DNA of 64,000 nucleotides from Mycobacterium heckeshornense (GTDB taxonomy: Bacteria; Actinomycetota; Actinomycetes; Mycobacteriales; Mycobacteriaceae). The stretch lies in contig NZ_AP024237.1 in assembly GCF_016592155.1 (NCBI RefSeq), forward strand, positions 3,720,001 through 3,784,000, in the 5' to 3' direction. The notes under the pieces are model-generated. The model saw only the letters and a list, made by a program, of their open reading frames with translations. It was not told the origin of the DNA and did not search any database. Positions within the stretch are counted from its first letter, which is position 1. Each line of letters opens with the position of its first letter. Made by a program: the position numbers and the translations under genes. Below, in pieces: positions 36,552-46,271 of the stretch.

Positions 36552-37618
36552 TAGTGGCCCACGCTGCGGATATACAGCAGGCGGTCGGTTGCCTCGACGG
36601 CGTCGACCTCTGGTGCGTCGACGCGCAGCAGCTGGCCGTCACGAACCACGCCGAGCACGATGTCACGCAGATGCCGCGCCGAGCCGCCCACCTCGCTCTG
36701 CTCCACCTGGCGTTCCGCGATCGCGAACCCCGCCTGCGGCGTCAACAGATCCTCGATCATCTCCACGACGCGGGGCGTGGTGGTGGCAATCCCGAGCAAC
36801 CGGCCGGCGGTTTCGGAGGAAACCACCACTGAGTCCGCGCCCGACTGCCGCAGCAGGTGCTGGTTCTCGGCTTCGCGGATCGAGGCGATGATCTTGGCCT
36901 TGGGCGCGATCTCGCGGGCGGTCAGGGTGACCAGCGCGGCGGTGTCGTCCCGGTTGGCGGCCACCACGATCGACGCCGCATGCTGTGCGCCCGCCAGGCG
37001 TAACACGTCAGATTTGGTGGCGTCGCCGTGCACGGTGACCAAACCCGCCGCCGACGCGTGATCCAACGCGGCTTGGTCGGTGTCGACGACGACGATGTCG
37101 GTCGGCGCCGATTCGTCGCTGAGCATGGCCGCGACCGCTGTTTTGCCTTTAGTGCCGTAGCCGATGACGACGGTGTGGTTACGCACTCTGCTCCTCCAAC
37201 GCTGGATCTTCCACCCCTGCCGGGACCGCTCGGAGAGGACCTCGAGCGTCGTGCCGACCAACACGGCCAAGAACGCGATGCGCAACGGTGTCATGACGAC
37301 GACGTTGACCAGACGGGTGTATTCGGTATACGGCGTGATGTCGCCGTAACCGGTCGTCGACAACGACACGGTCGCGTAGTACACGCAATCCAGGAAGGTC
37401 AGGGGCCCGCCCTTCAGGTCGCGGTAGCCGCCGCGTCCGACGTAAACCACCAGGGCCGCAGCCAGCAACACCACCACGGCGATGGCCACCCGGCGCACGA
37501 TGATACGAACCGGGCTGACATGGCTTTCCGGGATTCGCAACACGCCGACCAGTGCGTGGCCGGGTCGGGCGGTCAGCGTGTCGTCGAGACCGGCCAACCT
37601 AGCCTTCGCCGCGGCCAT
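36551..37618 (-). CDS. Ion-transport/TrkA-N potassium channel (Rv3200c type)
   Basis: A 355-residue two-transmembrane K+ channel. TM1 lies near residues 40-62, the pore helix and selectivity filter TTGYGD near 92-97, and TM2 near 108-128. An RCK/TrkA-N domain follows (VVIGYGTKGKTAVAAML near 150), with VVVDTD binding nucleotide and a C-terminal TrkA-C-like part. It resembles MthK/Kch channels gated by ligand binding to RCK rings. It corresponds to Rv3200c. It shares an overlapping stop/start with nudC, raising the possibility that NAD(H) level and channel gating are linked. Confidence 0.9.
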   Translation of the reverse strand: MAAAKARLAGLDDTLTARPGHALVGVLRIPESHVSPVRIIVRRVAIAVVVLLAAALVVYVGRGGYRDLKGGPLTFLDCVYYATVSLSTTGYGDITPYTEYTRLVNVVVMTPLRIAFLAVLVGTTLEVLSERSRQGWKIQRWRSRVRNHTVVIGYGTKGKTAVAAMLSDESAPTDIVVVDTDQAALDHASAAGLVTVHGDATKSDVLRLAGAQHAASIVVAANRDDTAALVTLTAREIAPKAKIIASIREAENQHLLRQSGADSVVVSSETAGRLLGIATTTPRVVEMIEDLLTPQAGFAIAERQVEQSEVGGSARHLRDIVLGVVRDGQLLRVDAPEVDAVEATDRLLYIRSVGH

Positions 37619-37658
37619 CCGTCATCACCTGGCGCACGACACAATGTAACCACGACCG

Positions 37659-40600
37659 CTACGGCCGGGTATCGCCCAGCAGCGCGGCCAGCTCATCGGG
37701 CCCCGGGAACTTATCCGGCACGATCGTGACTCCGCTGCGCACGTAATGGAATGCGGCGCGCACCGCGGATTCCGGGCAGCCCTGCAACGCCGCCCACGCC
37801 AGCCGGTAGACGGCCAGTTGCACCGCGGCATGGCTGATGGCCCGCGACCCCTCTGGTGGTTCACCGGTCTTCCAGTCCACGACGATCGCGCCGCCGTCCG
37901 GGTCGGCGAACACCGCGTCGATCCGGCCGCGCACCACGGTGTCGCCGATAGCCATCTCGAAGGGCACCTCCACCGCCACCGGTGTGCGGGCCGCCCATGC
38001 TGACCGGGTGAACGCAGCCTGCAGCGCGGCGAGTTCCTCGGCATCAGCCTGGGCGACACCGGTGTCGGCGCCAGGGAGATCATCGAGGTCGAAGAGCCGC
38101 TCGGCACCATAAAACCGCTGAACCCAATCATGAAAAGCGTTGCCGAGCACGGCATGCGGGTCAGGCCGCGCCGGTAGCCGGCAGGTCAGCCGACGCCGGG
38201 CCGCGGCTGGGTCGCGGCCCAGCTCGACTACGTCGCTGACCGACAACTGATTGGGCAAAGCCGGCGGGCGTTGCCGCGACTCGCGTGTCCGCTCGGCCAA
38301 CAGCGCATCGACGTCGGCCACCCAGCCGTCGCGGGCGTCCGCTGGTGGATCACCCGACATCGCCGCGGCCACCAGCGCGGCCCCGCGCTCGACGTCGTCG
38401 CGGCGCTCACCGAGCGGATCGGCGGGCCATATTGCTTCGATAGTCTTGTCGCGCAGCGGGTTTGGTTCCCCTGCCGCGGGCGCAGGCGCCCACTGCTCCA
38501 CCACTCCGCAGGGCTCGCCGCCAGCGGCGGATCGGTCGATCACGTCCTTGAGTTCGCAGAGGAAATCCGACGGCCCCCGCGGTTTGGCTCCGGTGGCCCC
38601 CCAGTGATGGCCGGACAGCAGCAAGGTGTCCTCGGCCCGGGTGATCGCCACATACAGCAGTCGGCGCTCCTCGTCGGCGCGGCGTTGGTCGAGCAGGCGG
38701 CGGTGAGCGGAGATCTTGTCGGACAGCTGTTTTCGGTTGGCGACCCCGGAGGTGTCCAAGACGGGGACACCGGGTAAGCCAGCCGACGCGCGGTCGCCAC
38801 GCAGCAGCGGCGGCAGGTCCGCGGCGTCGGTAAGCCAGGTGCGGGTCGACGCGGTGGACGGGAACACCCCGGTCGACAGGTGCGGTACCGCCACCACCTG
38901 CCACTCCAACCCCTTTGCCGCGTGCACGGTAAGCACTTGGACCCGGTCGGGCACGACGGCGAGCTGCGGAGGCGGTAACCCGTTTTCGACGACCGCCGCC
39001 GTATCCAGGTAGGCCAGCAGACCGGCCACCGACGGCGGGCAGAGGGCCGGCGATGCGGTGGCCCGGTCCGCGTAGCCGGTGACCACATCGGCGAATGCGT
39101 CAAGGTGCTCGGCCTCGGCCCACCCGCCGTGCACCGGCTGCGCCGCCCGGGCCTCGCAGTCGACGCCCAGTGTCCGGCGCACCTCCGCGACGAGGTCGGG
39201 CAACGGGTGGGCGAGGTGGGCGCGCAGCGCGGTCAATTCGTTGGCCAACGCGACGATGCGCCGATAGCCCGCCGGCGAATACCGGCTGGCCGGCCCGGGA
39301 TCACTGATCGCGTCCGCCAGGCACGCCGTGTCGCTGTCCGGACCTGACCCCGCGGCGATCTGCTCGGCCGACAACGCTCGACGGCCGTGCCCGTCGCCGG
39401 CCAGTTCCCGGGCGCGCCGCCACAGTGCGGCGATATCGCGTGCCCCCAGCCGCCACCGTGGACCGGTGAGCACCCGCATCGCCGCGGTCCCCGCGGTTGG
39501 ATCAGCGACCAATCGCAGCATCGCCACCAGGTCGGCTACCTCCGGAACCGACAGCAGACCCGCCAGGCCTACTACCTCCACCGGGATGCCGCGGACTCTC
39601 AGGGCCTCGGCCATCGGCGCGGCGTCGGCGTTTCGCCGCACGAGTACCGCGGCGGTTGGCGGCGCGATGCCCTCGGCGCGGCACCGCTGGTAGCGGCGGT
39701 GCAAATGGTCGGCGATCCACTCGCGTTCGGCCTGGACATCGGAGAGCAACGCCACCCGGACCGTGCCCGAGGGGGGCGCCAGCCCGGGCCCGCAGGGCCC
39801 GGACCGCCACCGATCGGCGCCGCGCCTCCGCGGACACGGCGTTGGCCACCTGCAGGATCCGCGGCGGATTGCGCCAGCTGGTGCGCAATTCCAGGATCGG
39901 CGCGGGCGTGCCGTCGGATCGGGGGAAGTCGGTGGCGAACCGCGGCAAGTTGGTCGCCGAGGCACCGCGCCAGCCGTAGATCGACTGAATCGGGTCGCCG
40001 ACGGCCGTCAGCGCCAGTGCGTCGTCGACCCCGCGACCGAACAACGCCGACAACGCGACACGCTGGGCGTGCCCGGTGTCCTGGTATTCGTCGAGCAGCA
40101 CCACCCGGTAGCGGTCCCGCAGGTGCGCGCCGACCTGGGGGGAAGTCGCAGGCCAGCCGCGCAGCCGAGGCCATCTGCAACCCGAAGTCCATCACCTTGT
40201 CGGTGAGCATCCGCCGGTGCAGCGCATCGACCAGGGGCACCAACTCGGCCCGCTCGCTCTGCGTGGCCAGCAGCCGCAGCAACCACTGGCTGGGCCCGCG
40301 TTTATGCTGGTACGGGCCGGCCGGCAGGGTGTTGACCAGGTGCGCTAGCTCTTCGTGGATGTCGCGCAGCTGTTCGGTGTCGACAAGGTGTTCGGCGAGC
40401 TGGCTCCACAGGCGCAGCACCATTGCGGTCACCGCGGCGGGGCTCTTGTCGGTGCGCAACTCGCCGCGATAGCTGCTGACGACGTCGAAGGCCAGCTGCC
40501 ACAGCTCGGACTCACCCAGCAGTCGGGTGTCGGGTTCGACCGCCAGCAACAGGCCATGCTCGCGCAGCACTGTGCCGGCGAAGGCGTGGTAGGTGCTGAC

Positions 40601-40927
40601 CGTCGGCCCGGCGGCGGGGCCGGTCTCACCGGTCAGGCCCAGGCCGGCCAGGCGGGCCAGCCGCGACCGGACCCGGCGCAGCAGCTGACCGGCCGCCTTG
40701 CGGGTGAACGTCAACCCCAACACCTGATCGGGCGCGGCATAACCGTTGGCCACCAGCCATACCACCCGCGCGGCCATGGTCTCGGTTTTGCCGGCCCCGG
40801 CCCCGGCGATGACCACCAGCGGCCCCGGCGCTGCGGCGATGACCGCGGCCTGCTCCGCAGTGGGCTCGAAAAGCCCAAGCGCACCAGCCAATTCGGCTGG
40901 GCTGTATCGCGGCAGCGTCGCCGTCAC
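37659..40927 (-). pseudogene. adnB: AdnB helicase-nuclease subunit, interrupted by two frameshifts
   Basis: The coding potential of AdnB (Rv3201c) is spread over three frames. Frame A runs from GTG 40927 (VTATLPRYSPAEL; Walker A AGAGAGKTET) to ACDFP; frame B holds VVLLDEYQD and GDPIQSIYGWRGA; frame C carries the rest, with a C-terminal RecB-like nuclease (GRIDAVFADPDGG, VVDWKTG). The breaks are a G6 run at 40137-40142 and a G6 run at 39771-39776 (plus strand); removing one G from each restores one frame of 1088 codons, close to the usual AdnB length. All helicase and nuclease motifs are then intact. AdnAB resects DNA double-strand breaks. Its start overlaps the adnA stop (GTGA). Sequencing error is likelier than real loss. 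Confidence 0.85.
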
Positions 40928-43900
40928 CGCGGGCTCCCGGAGTGGGCGGGACAGCCAGGCCGCATCGGGCAGTGCGGGCAGCCGTCGTTGACCCGGGCGA
41001 TGAACCGCGGGCCGGCCATTGCCGCGGCGGCCTGGCCGACCAGCTTGCGCCATGCGTCGCGGGCCGCCGGCGTCAGCGCATCCTGCTCGCGTTCGGCCGG
41101 CCCACACGGGCCGCTCCTGCCCAGGTAGACCAACCGGGCGCCACCGGGCTCGTCGCCGTGCGGCACCAACCCCTCGGCAACGGCCAGCTGATAGAGGGCC
41201 AGCTGAGCGTGCCGTTGCGCTTGGTCCTTGCTGATTGGCGTCTTCCCGGTTTTGACGTCAACGACTACCAGGCGGCCCGCCGCGTCGCGCTCGATCCGGT
41301 CGATACGGCCGCGTAACCGGACGCGAGCGCCAGCGTCGCCCGCTGTCTCAACGACGCCGTCAACCTCCGCCTCGACGCCGACCTCGGTCAGCTCGCGGCG
41401 GCTCTGCGCTCGCCACTCCAGGAACGCCTCAATCATCGCGCGGTGACGGGCCAACTCGTTGGCCGCATACCACGGCGACTCGAACGGCAGAAGTTGCCAC
41501 GCCCGCTCCAGCTCGGCCAGCAGTTGCACCCGGCTGCCGCACGGTTCGGCGATCAGCGCGTGCAGCAACGACCCCAGGGTGGCGCTCAGATCGCGCGGGT
41601 CGGTTCCGCCGTGCCGTTCGGCTAGCCACCGCAGCGGGCAGTCGGTGAGCGTCTGCAGGCTCGACGGCGTCAGGGCGATCACATGATCGTCGCCGCTCCA
41701 CAGTGCCTCGGCGGTGCTGACCGGGATGAGGCCCTGCCACTGGGCCGGGTCGGCCCCGGGTACACCGGCTCGGGCTAATCGCGCCAATTGTGTTGCGGCG
41801 CTGGCGCGCTCAGCGTCGTCGACTTCGCCCTCGGGTGCACAGACCACGCTGCGCAGCCGGCCCACCACCGCCGGTGCCGACAGCAGCCGCGGTGCTGCCA
41901 CCGGCGCGGGGTCGCGATCGCCACCACCGGTGGCACACCGGGCCACCTCGAAGAAAAACGGCGAGGGCACCTCGGTGTCGGCGGACGCACCGGCTTCGGC
42001 GGCGTCGCCGTCGACAGCGGTCACCACCAGCCGCCGACGGGCGCGCCCCATCGCCGCCACCAGCAGTCGGCGCTCCTCGGCCAGCAGCGGAGCCCGCATC
42101 GACGCGTGCTCGTCAACCCCGTCCAACACGTCGAGCAACCGCTGGGTGGCCAGCACTCCCCCACGCGGGATTGTGTTGGGCCACAAGCCATCCTGCAGAC
42201 CGGCGATGACCACCAAATCCCACTCGTGTCCCAGGGCGGCGTGCGCGCTGAGCAGCGTGACCTGCTCGACCGGGACCACCGGGTCGCGACGGAGGTCGGG
42301 CAGCCGCAGAGCCGAGACATGGGCGATAAGTCCGCGCAGCGACGCTCCGGCGGTGCGCGAGACGTAGTCGTCGGTGACCTCGAACAGCGCGGTCACCGCG
42401 TCGAGGTTCTGCGCGGCCAGAGCCCCGGCGGCGCCGCCGCGCTCGCTGGCCGAAACCCACCGACGCTGTAGACCCGAGCGCTGCCAGGCCGCCCACAGCG
42501 TGTAGCGGGGGTCGCGGCCGGACCGGTGGCAGCGGGCGGCGGCGTCCAGCACGGCGCGCACCCGGCGCAACGGGCGCGCCTGCACGGCCGCCAAGCCAGG
42601 CGGTTCGGCGCCGGTCAGCGCGGCGACCAGCAGGTCACCCACGCCACAATCGGGAGTGCCGCGACGCAGCGCCCGCCGCAGTGCGCGCAGCGACACCGGA
42701 TCCAGCCGCCCGATCGGCCCGGTCAGCAGGTCCAGCGCCTGCGCCGCGTCCAGCCCCGTAGCCGTCGCCGCCAGCACCGTGAGCAGAGCCCGGGCCGCGG
42801 GCTGTTCGGCCAGCGAGCCGCCGGCCGGCATGGTTACCGGGACACCGGCCCGGGCCAGTGCGTGCGCCAACATCGCAGGAGCCCGCCGCAGCGACCGGAC
42901 GAGGACTGCCATCTGCGACCACGGCACGCCGTCGATCAGGTGTGCGCGCCGCAGGGTGTCGGCGATGATCGCCGCTTCCGCGTGCGCTGAGGCCGCCAAA
43001 TGTACTGTCACCGAACCCGGATCGGCACCCGAACCGGTGATCGCGCCGTCGCCACCGCCTGGCAGCCGACGCGCGATCCCGGTGATGGCAGCGGCGACGG
43101 CGGGGGCGCACCGCCGCGACAGGGTCAACCTCACCGATGGCGAGTCGTCGGCCAGCAATGCGGCCGGATCGCCGCCGCGGAAACCGAACACCGCCTGGCT
43201 GGGATCGCCCGCGATCAAAGCGAGATCGGCACCTGCGGCCAGCAGTCGAACCAGCCGGGCCGCCTGCGGGTCCAGCTGCTGGGCGTCGTCGACGAGCAGC
43301 AGCCGGATCCGGTCGCGCTGCGCGGTCAACAGCTGGGGGTCGGCGGCGAAAGCGTCCAGGGCCGCCCCGACCAGTTCGGCCGCACCGAGCGTGGGAATCC
43401 TGGCCTGCGGCGCCGCCGTTCCGACCGCGGCGCGCAGCAGCACCACCTGCTCGTACTGGTGGGCGAATTGGCCGGCGGCGGTCCATTCGGGGTGGCCGTG
43501 CAACCGGCCCAGCCGCTGGAGTTGCTGGGGATCGACGCCCCGCTCGGCGCAGCGCGCCAGCAGATCGCGCAGTTCGGCCGCGAACCCGGCGGTACCCAGT
43601 GCCGGACGCAGCTGCTGGGGCCACTTGACCGCAGCGGCCGGCCCATCTGCGATGTCACCGGCCAGCAGTTCGCGGATGATCGCGTCTTGTTCGGCAGTGG
43701 TGACCAGCCGGGGCGGCGCGTCGCCGGCCCGCTGGGCGGCGAGCCGCAGCACCGCGAACGCGTAGCTGTGCACGGTGCGCACAAGCGGTTCACGCACCAC
43801 TGCCGGCAACGGGCCATCCGCGCGCGAGCGCAGCAGCGCGGTCGTCAACGCGCTGCGCGCACGCGTCCCGACCCGCCCCGAACCGGTAAGCAGCAGAACC

Positions 43901-44079
43901 GATTCCGGGTCAACCCCGGCGGCGATATGAGCTGCCGCGGCATCGACCAGCAGGGTGGTCTTGCCGGTTCCCGGCCCACCGAGAATACGGACCCGGCCCT
44001 GCAGGCCAGGATCGAGCACGGCCCGTGCCCGCGCATCCCAGCGATCCATGACCCGCATGAGACCACGGGGGTCTGACAA
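40924..44079 (-). CDS. adnA: AdnA helicase-nuclease subunit
   Basis: A 1051-residue protein with an N-terminal UvrD-like motor (Walker A GGPGTGKTTL near residues 34-43; LLLVDDAQQLDP near 264-275; GDPSQAVFGFRGG) and a C-terminal RecB-family nuclease (GRIDRIERDAAG, VVVDVKTGK near 980). Cysteines in GCPHCPMRPGC at the end belong to the iron-sulfur site of AddB/AdnA-like nucleases. AdnA and AdnB form the mycobacterial heterodimeric end-resection machine. The start is uncertain: TTG at 44079 (MSDPRGLM) or ATG at 44058 (MRVMDRW). It is upstream of and coupled to adnB. Confidence 0.92.
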   Translation of the reverse strand: MSDPRGLMRVMDRWDARARAVLDPGLQGRVRILGGPGTGKTTLLVDAAAAHIAAGVDPESVLLLTGSGRVGTRARSALTTALLRSRADGPLPAVVREPLVRTVHSYAFAVLRLAAQRAGDAPPRLVTTAEQDAIIRELLAGDIADGPAAAVKWPQQLRPALGTAGFAAELRDLLARCAERGVDPQQLQRLGRLHGHPEWTAAGQFAHQYEQVVLLRAAVGTAAPQARIPTLGAAELVGAALDAFAADPQLLTAQRDRIRLLLVDDAQQLDPQAARLVRLLAAGADLALIAGDPSQAVFGFRGGDPAALLADDSPSVRLTLSRRCAPAVAAAITGIARRLPGGGDGAITGSGADPGSVTVHLAASAHAEAAIIADTLRRAHLIDGVPWSQMAVLVRSLRRAPAMLAHALARAGVPVTMPAGGSLAEQPAARALLTVLAATATGLDAAQALDLLTGPIGRLDPVSLRALRRALRRGTPDCGVGDLLVAALTGAEPPGLAAVQARPLRRVRAVLDAAARCHRSGRDPRYTLWAAWQRSGLQRRWVSASERGGAAGALAAQNLDAVTALFEVTDDYVSRTAGASLRGLIAHVSALRLPDLRRDPVVPVEQVTLLSAHAALGHEWDLVVIAGLQDGLWPNTIPRGGVLATQRLLDVLDGVDEHASMRAPLLAEERRLLVAAMGRARRRLVVTAVDGDAAEAGASADTEVPSPFFFEVARCATGGGDRDPAPVAAPRLLSAPAVVGRLRSVVCAPEGEVDDAERASAATQLARLARAGVPGADPAQWQGLIPVSTAEALWSGDDHVIALTPSSLQTLTDCPLRWLAERHGGTDPRDLSATLGSLLHALIAEPCGSRVQLLAELERAWQLLPFESPWYAANELARHRAMIEAFLEWRAQSRRELTEVGVEAEVDGVVETAGDAGARVRLRGRIDRIERDAAGRLVVVDVKTGKTPISKDQAQRHAQLALYQLAVAEGLVPHGDEPGGARLVYLGRSGPCGPAEREQDALTPAARDAWRKLVGQAAAAMAGPRFIARVNDGCPHCPMRPGCPAHSGSPR

Positions 44080-44116
44080 ATCCGGCGCTGAGCACCCAGG
44101 CCGGCGAATTAACCGG

Positions 44117-44479
44117 TCATCGATGCCAGCGGACCGGTCCGACGCGCAGCGGCGGGCGTCGGTCGGGGAAGCCGATATTCACGACGGGCACCTCGACGGG
44201 CGGGGCGCTTTCGTGTGTCACACGGGTGCTGACTTTGTGGGCGACGTAAGGCTCACCTTTGTGGGCGAGATAGGTGCGGTCGTAGTCGGAACGCCGACGC
44301 GGGTCACGCAGCAGTGCGTAGGCAGCAAGAATCTGTCGCAGCCGCTCGTCTGCACCCGAATTCGATTCCGACGGGCGCAAGTCCGGATGATTGGCACGCA
44401 GCTCCCGCCGGTAGGCATGCGTGATTTCGTCCTGACTAGCGGTCGGCGACACGCCAAGCACCGCGTATGGATCGGTCAT
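44117..44479 (-). CDS. Small J-domain (DnaJ-like) protein
   Basis: A 120-residue protein with a complete N-terminal J domain at residues 4-68: YAVLGVSPTASQDEITHAYR, the essential HPD tripeptide in NHPD near 31-33, and YALLRDPRRRSDYD. The C-terminal 50 residues lack the G/F and zinc-finger parts of DnaJ, so it is a class III J protein that would stimulate a DnaK ATPase for a special client. It lies 37 nt upstream of the adnA start on the same strand, next to hsp18, so it may belong to the heat-stress block. Confidence 0.85.
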   Translation of the reverse strand: MTDPYAVLGVSPTASQDEITHAYRRELRANHPDLRPSESNSGADERLRQILAAYALLRDPRRRSDYDRTYLAHKGEPYVAHKVSTRVTHESAPPVEVPVVNIGFPDRRPPLRVGPVRWHR

Positions 44480-44647
44480 CTTCGGCCACCGTGTCTTTGC
44501 ACCGCCCCGACGGAGGTTGTGGCAGGGTGGGCACGCCCTCGGGTGCTATTTTATGCGCACCCACCCTGGCGTCTGGTGCGTCCCCGCAAGTGCCGAGACC
44601 GTACGGCGCTCGCTGCCTGGCCGCTGATGGAGTGTGCGGCGAGGAGG

Positions 44648-45070
44648 TCAGGCCTTGATCGCGGTGCGCTCGGCGTCGCGGCTGATCTCGATGCGACGCG
44701 GCTTTGCCTGCTCGGCCACCGGGATGGTGAGACGCAATACCCCGTCGTGATAGTTGGCCTCGATCTTGTCGGTGTCGAGGTTCTCGCCGAGGAAGAGCTG
44801 GCGGCTGAATACCCCTCGTGGCCGCTCAGCCGACACCATCTCGCGGTTCTGGTCGAGGTCGGGCCGCTCGGCGCGGACAGTGAGCACGTTGCGTTCGACA
44901 TCTAGGTCAAGCGAATCCGCCTTCACACCAGGCAGATCGAACTCGACGATGAACGTGTCGCCCTCGCGCCAGGCGTCCATCGGCATGACCGCGGGCCGGG
45001 CCGCCGTCCCAAGTATCTGCTGGGTCCAGCGGTCGAGGTCCCGGAACGGGTCTGTGCGCATTAACACCAT
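44648..45070 (-). CDS. hsp18: Small heat shock protein Hsp18 (alpha-crystallin family)
   Basis: A 140-residue HSP20 protein that closely resembles the M. leprae 18-kDa antigen: [27 protein letters not shown], then the alpha-crystallin domain ([38 protein letters not shown]) and the IPV motif near residue 120. It holds unfolding proteins in a refoldable state as an oligomer. ATG at 45070 is preceded by GGGAGGTG. Its promoter overlaps operator-like palindromes and it is divergent from an HspR/MerR-like gene, so it is probably repressed by that protein and released by heat or other stress. Confidence 0.93.
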   Translation of the reverse strand: MVLMRTDPFRDLDRWTQQILGTAARPAVMPMDAWREGDTFIVEFDLPGVKADSLDLDVERNVLTVRAERPDLDQNREMVSAERPRGVFSRQLFLGENLDTDKIEANYHDGVLRLTIPVAEQAKPRRIEISRDAERTAIKA

Positions 45071-45087
45071 ATTTCACCTCCCAGCTA

Positions 45088-45116
45088 CAGCAGATGATCT
45101 ATGTCTGCTGACATAG
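45088..45116. promoter_or_regulatory. Overlapping palindromes at the hsp18 start region
   Basis: Two dyads interlock: CTATGTC-TGCT-GACATAG at 45099-45116 (7-bp perfect arms) and CAGCAGA (45088-45094) with TCTGCTG (45104-45110). They lie directly downstream of the hsp18 -10 box, where bound repressor would block transcription. They do not match the classic HspR HAIR element (CTTGAGT-N7-ACTCAAG). Confidence 0.6.
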
Positions 45117-45120
45117 CTTT

Positions 45121-45149
45121 TTGATACCATGCATGATATGATTATTCAA
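45121..45149 (-). promoter_or_regulatory. hsp18 promoter
   Basis: On the minus strand TTGAAT (-35, 45149-45144), a 17-bp AT-rich spacer and TATCAA (-10, 45126-45121) precede hsp18, followed at once by the palindromes at 45088-45116. The strand shows CTTGAAT at the -35, a possible HAIR half-site. Confidence 0.6.
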
Positions 45150-45184
45150 GTAGTAATAGGTTCGATGTCCCGTTGGAGGAGCGG

Positions 45185-45595
45185 TTGACCGACGACTCGC
45201 TGCCACGATCAGCGCGTGGGGTGTACGGCATTTCGGTGACGTCCGAACTGTCCGGCATTGCGCCGCAGACGTTGCGCCTCTACGAGCGCCGGGGACTGCT
45301 GAGGCCGTCGCGCACCCACGGGGGAGTGCGCCGCTACAGCGACGACGACCTGCGACGTCTGAAGCGGATTTCGGAACTTGTCTCCCAGGGCGTAAACCTG
45401 GCCGGCATCGCACGCATACTCGACCTGGAAAATAGGAACACCCAGCTGGAGTCTGACCACACCCAGCTGCAGTCGGAGTACGCGAAACTAAAAGCCGGCC
45501 GAAAGCGGGCATCCCGCATCGCCGCGGGAAAGAACGGGAGGAGTTCCGATCATGGCGGACGTCGAGAAAATCCTGCCGGCCGACGAGGCACCTGA
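45185..45595 (+). CDS. HspR/MerR-family transcription regulator
   Basis: A 136-residue protein with an N-terminal MerR winged-helix domain (GVYGISVTSELSGIAPQTLR, LYERRGLLRPSRTHGGVRRY, then DLRRLKRISELVSQGVN at about residues 12-80) and a coiled-coil-like tail (NRNTQLESDHTQLQSEY) with a basic end. The domain order is that of HspR, repressor of heat shock genes. TTG at 45185 is preceded by GGAGGAG at 45175-45181; TTG 45173 is an alternative. It is divergent from hsp18 across 114 bp. Its last 44 nt overlap the acidic protein gene. Confidence 0.82.
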   Translation: MTDDSLPRSARGVYGISVTSELSGIAPQTLRLYERRGLLRPSRTHGGVRRYSDDDLRRLKRISELVSQGVNLAGIARILDLENRNTQLESDHTQLQSEYAKLKAGRKRASRIAAGKNGRSSDHGGRRENPAGRRGT

Positions 45596-45761
45596 GGCCG
45601 ATGCAATCGACCAGCATCACCCGGTCGATGGTGGTGACGAGGTCGAGCTGGACACCGACTACGTGTCAGGCATCAGCGATCGGGACGCCAACGAGGCCGA
45701 CGTGATCGACCAAGCCACGGTCGTCCCCCTGCCCGACGACGACCTGGAGGACCGGGTGTAA
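45552..45761 (+). CDS. Small acidic protein
   Basis: A 69-residue, strongly acidic protein (about 22 Asp/Glu) with no Cys, no aromatic cluster and little hydrophobic core, probably disordered: MADVEKILPADEAPEADAID at the start and PLPDDDLEDRV at the end. ATG at 45552 is preceded by GGGAGGAG at 45536-45543. It overlaps the 3' end of the regulator gene, so both are made from one mRNA. No family is recognised. It could act as a regulator-associated or chaperone-like small protein; this is not supported by more than position. Confidence 0.6.
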   Translation: MADVEKILPADEAPEADAIDQHHPVDGGDEVELDTDYVSGISDRDANEADVIDQATVVPLPDDDLEDRV

Positions 45762-45777
45762 GAACCCGCAATGCGAG

Positions 45778-46098
45778 CTAGGCGTCCTCGCCGGCAAAGG
45801 TGTTCAGATCTGCTGCCGCCCCTACCCGTTGGTCGGCGCTGAACAAATAGCCCCATGTGCTCAACGCGACGGCCGCGGCTGCGTCATCGACGTCCACGCC
45901 CACCTGGTCCTCGGCGAGGGCGACCAATGCGTCGGCCAGACCGACCGGGTCGACGTTGTTTTGCTTAGCCGTCTGCATGATTTCCACGAATGCCCGGTCG
46001 AGCCGACACCGACGTAACGCGACGAGCACGCCTTCAGCGGTGTCGAGAATCCGGGCGCCGGCCCGGCGAGCGTCGGAGGGCCGGCGGTAGTCGTTCAT
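45778..46098 (-). CDS. Stand-alone ANTAR-domain protein
   Basis: A 106-residue protein made essentially of one ANTAR RNA-binding domain: DTAEGVLVALRRCRLDRAF, EIMQTAKQNNVDPVGLADALVALAE at about residues 18-62, followed by a second helical part. ANTAR domains bind paired hexaloop hairpins in nascent RNA and prevent termination. It lacks the receiver domain of PdtaR and so is not itself phosphorylated. GGAGG precedes the ATG. It converges on the acidic protein with 16 nt between. A PdtaS kinase is encoded at 60911-62410. Confidence 0.75.
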   Translation of the reverse strand: MNDYRRPSDARRAGARILDTAEGVLVALRRCRLDRAFVEIMQTAKQNNVDPVGLADALVALAEDQVGVDVDDAAAAVALSTWGYLFSADQRVGAAADLNTFAGEDA

Positions 46099-46271
46099 CG
46101 ATTATCGCCTCCTTCGCTTCGGGATCCGTGGTGGCGGCCGGGCGTTGGCGCGCCAGCTGTCGGCAGATATAACCTGTGTCTCCTGCCACATATTTCAGGC
46201 TTCGCCGCGGTGCGCGTGTGAACCACCCAGGCCGGTTCACGCCGCCGGCGCCCGGCTGGCACCATCGACGG

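Noticed and set aside
37659..40927. Three separate helicase fragments as independent genes or a true pseudogene
   Set aside because: The three frames join into one normal AdnB at two G6 runs; independent genes would need starts and complete domains, and a decayed gene would show other lesions.
43000..44076. Long plus-strand frames opposite adnA
   Set aside because: They are antisense shadows of a GC-rich helicase gene with all catalytic motifs on the minus strand.
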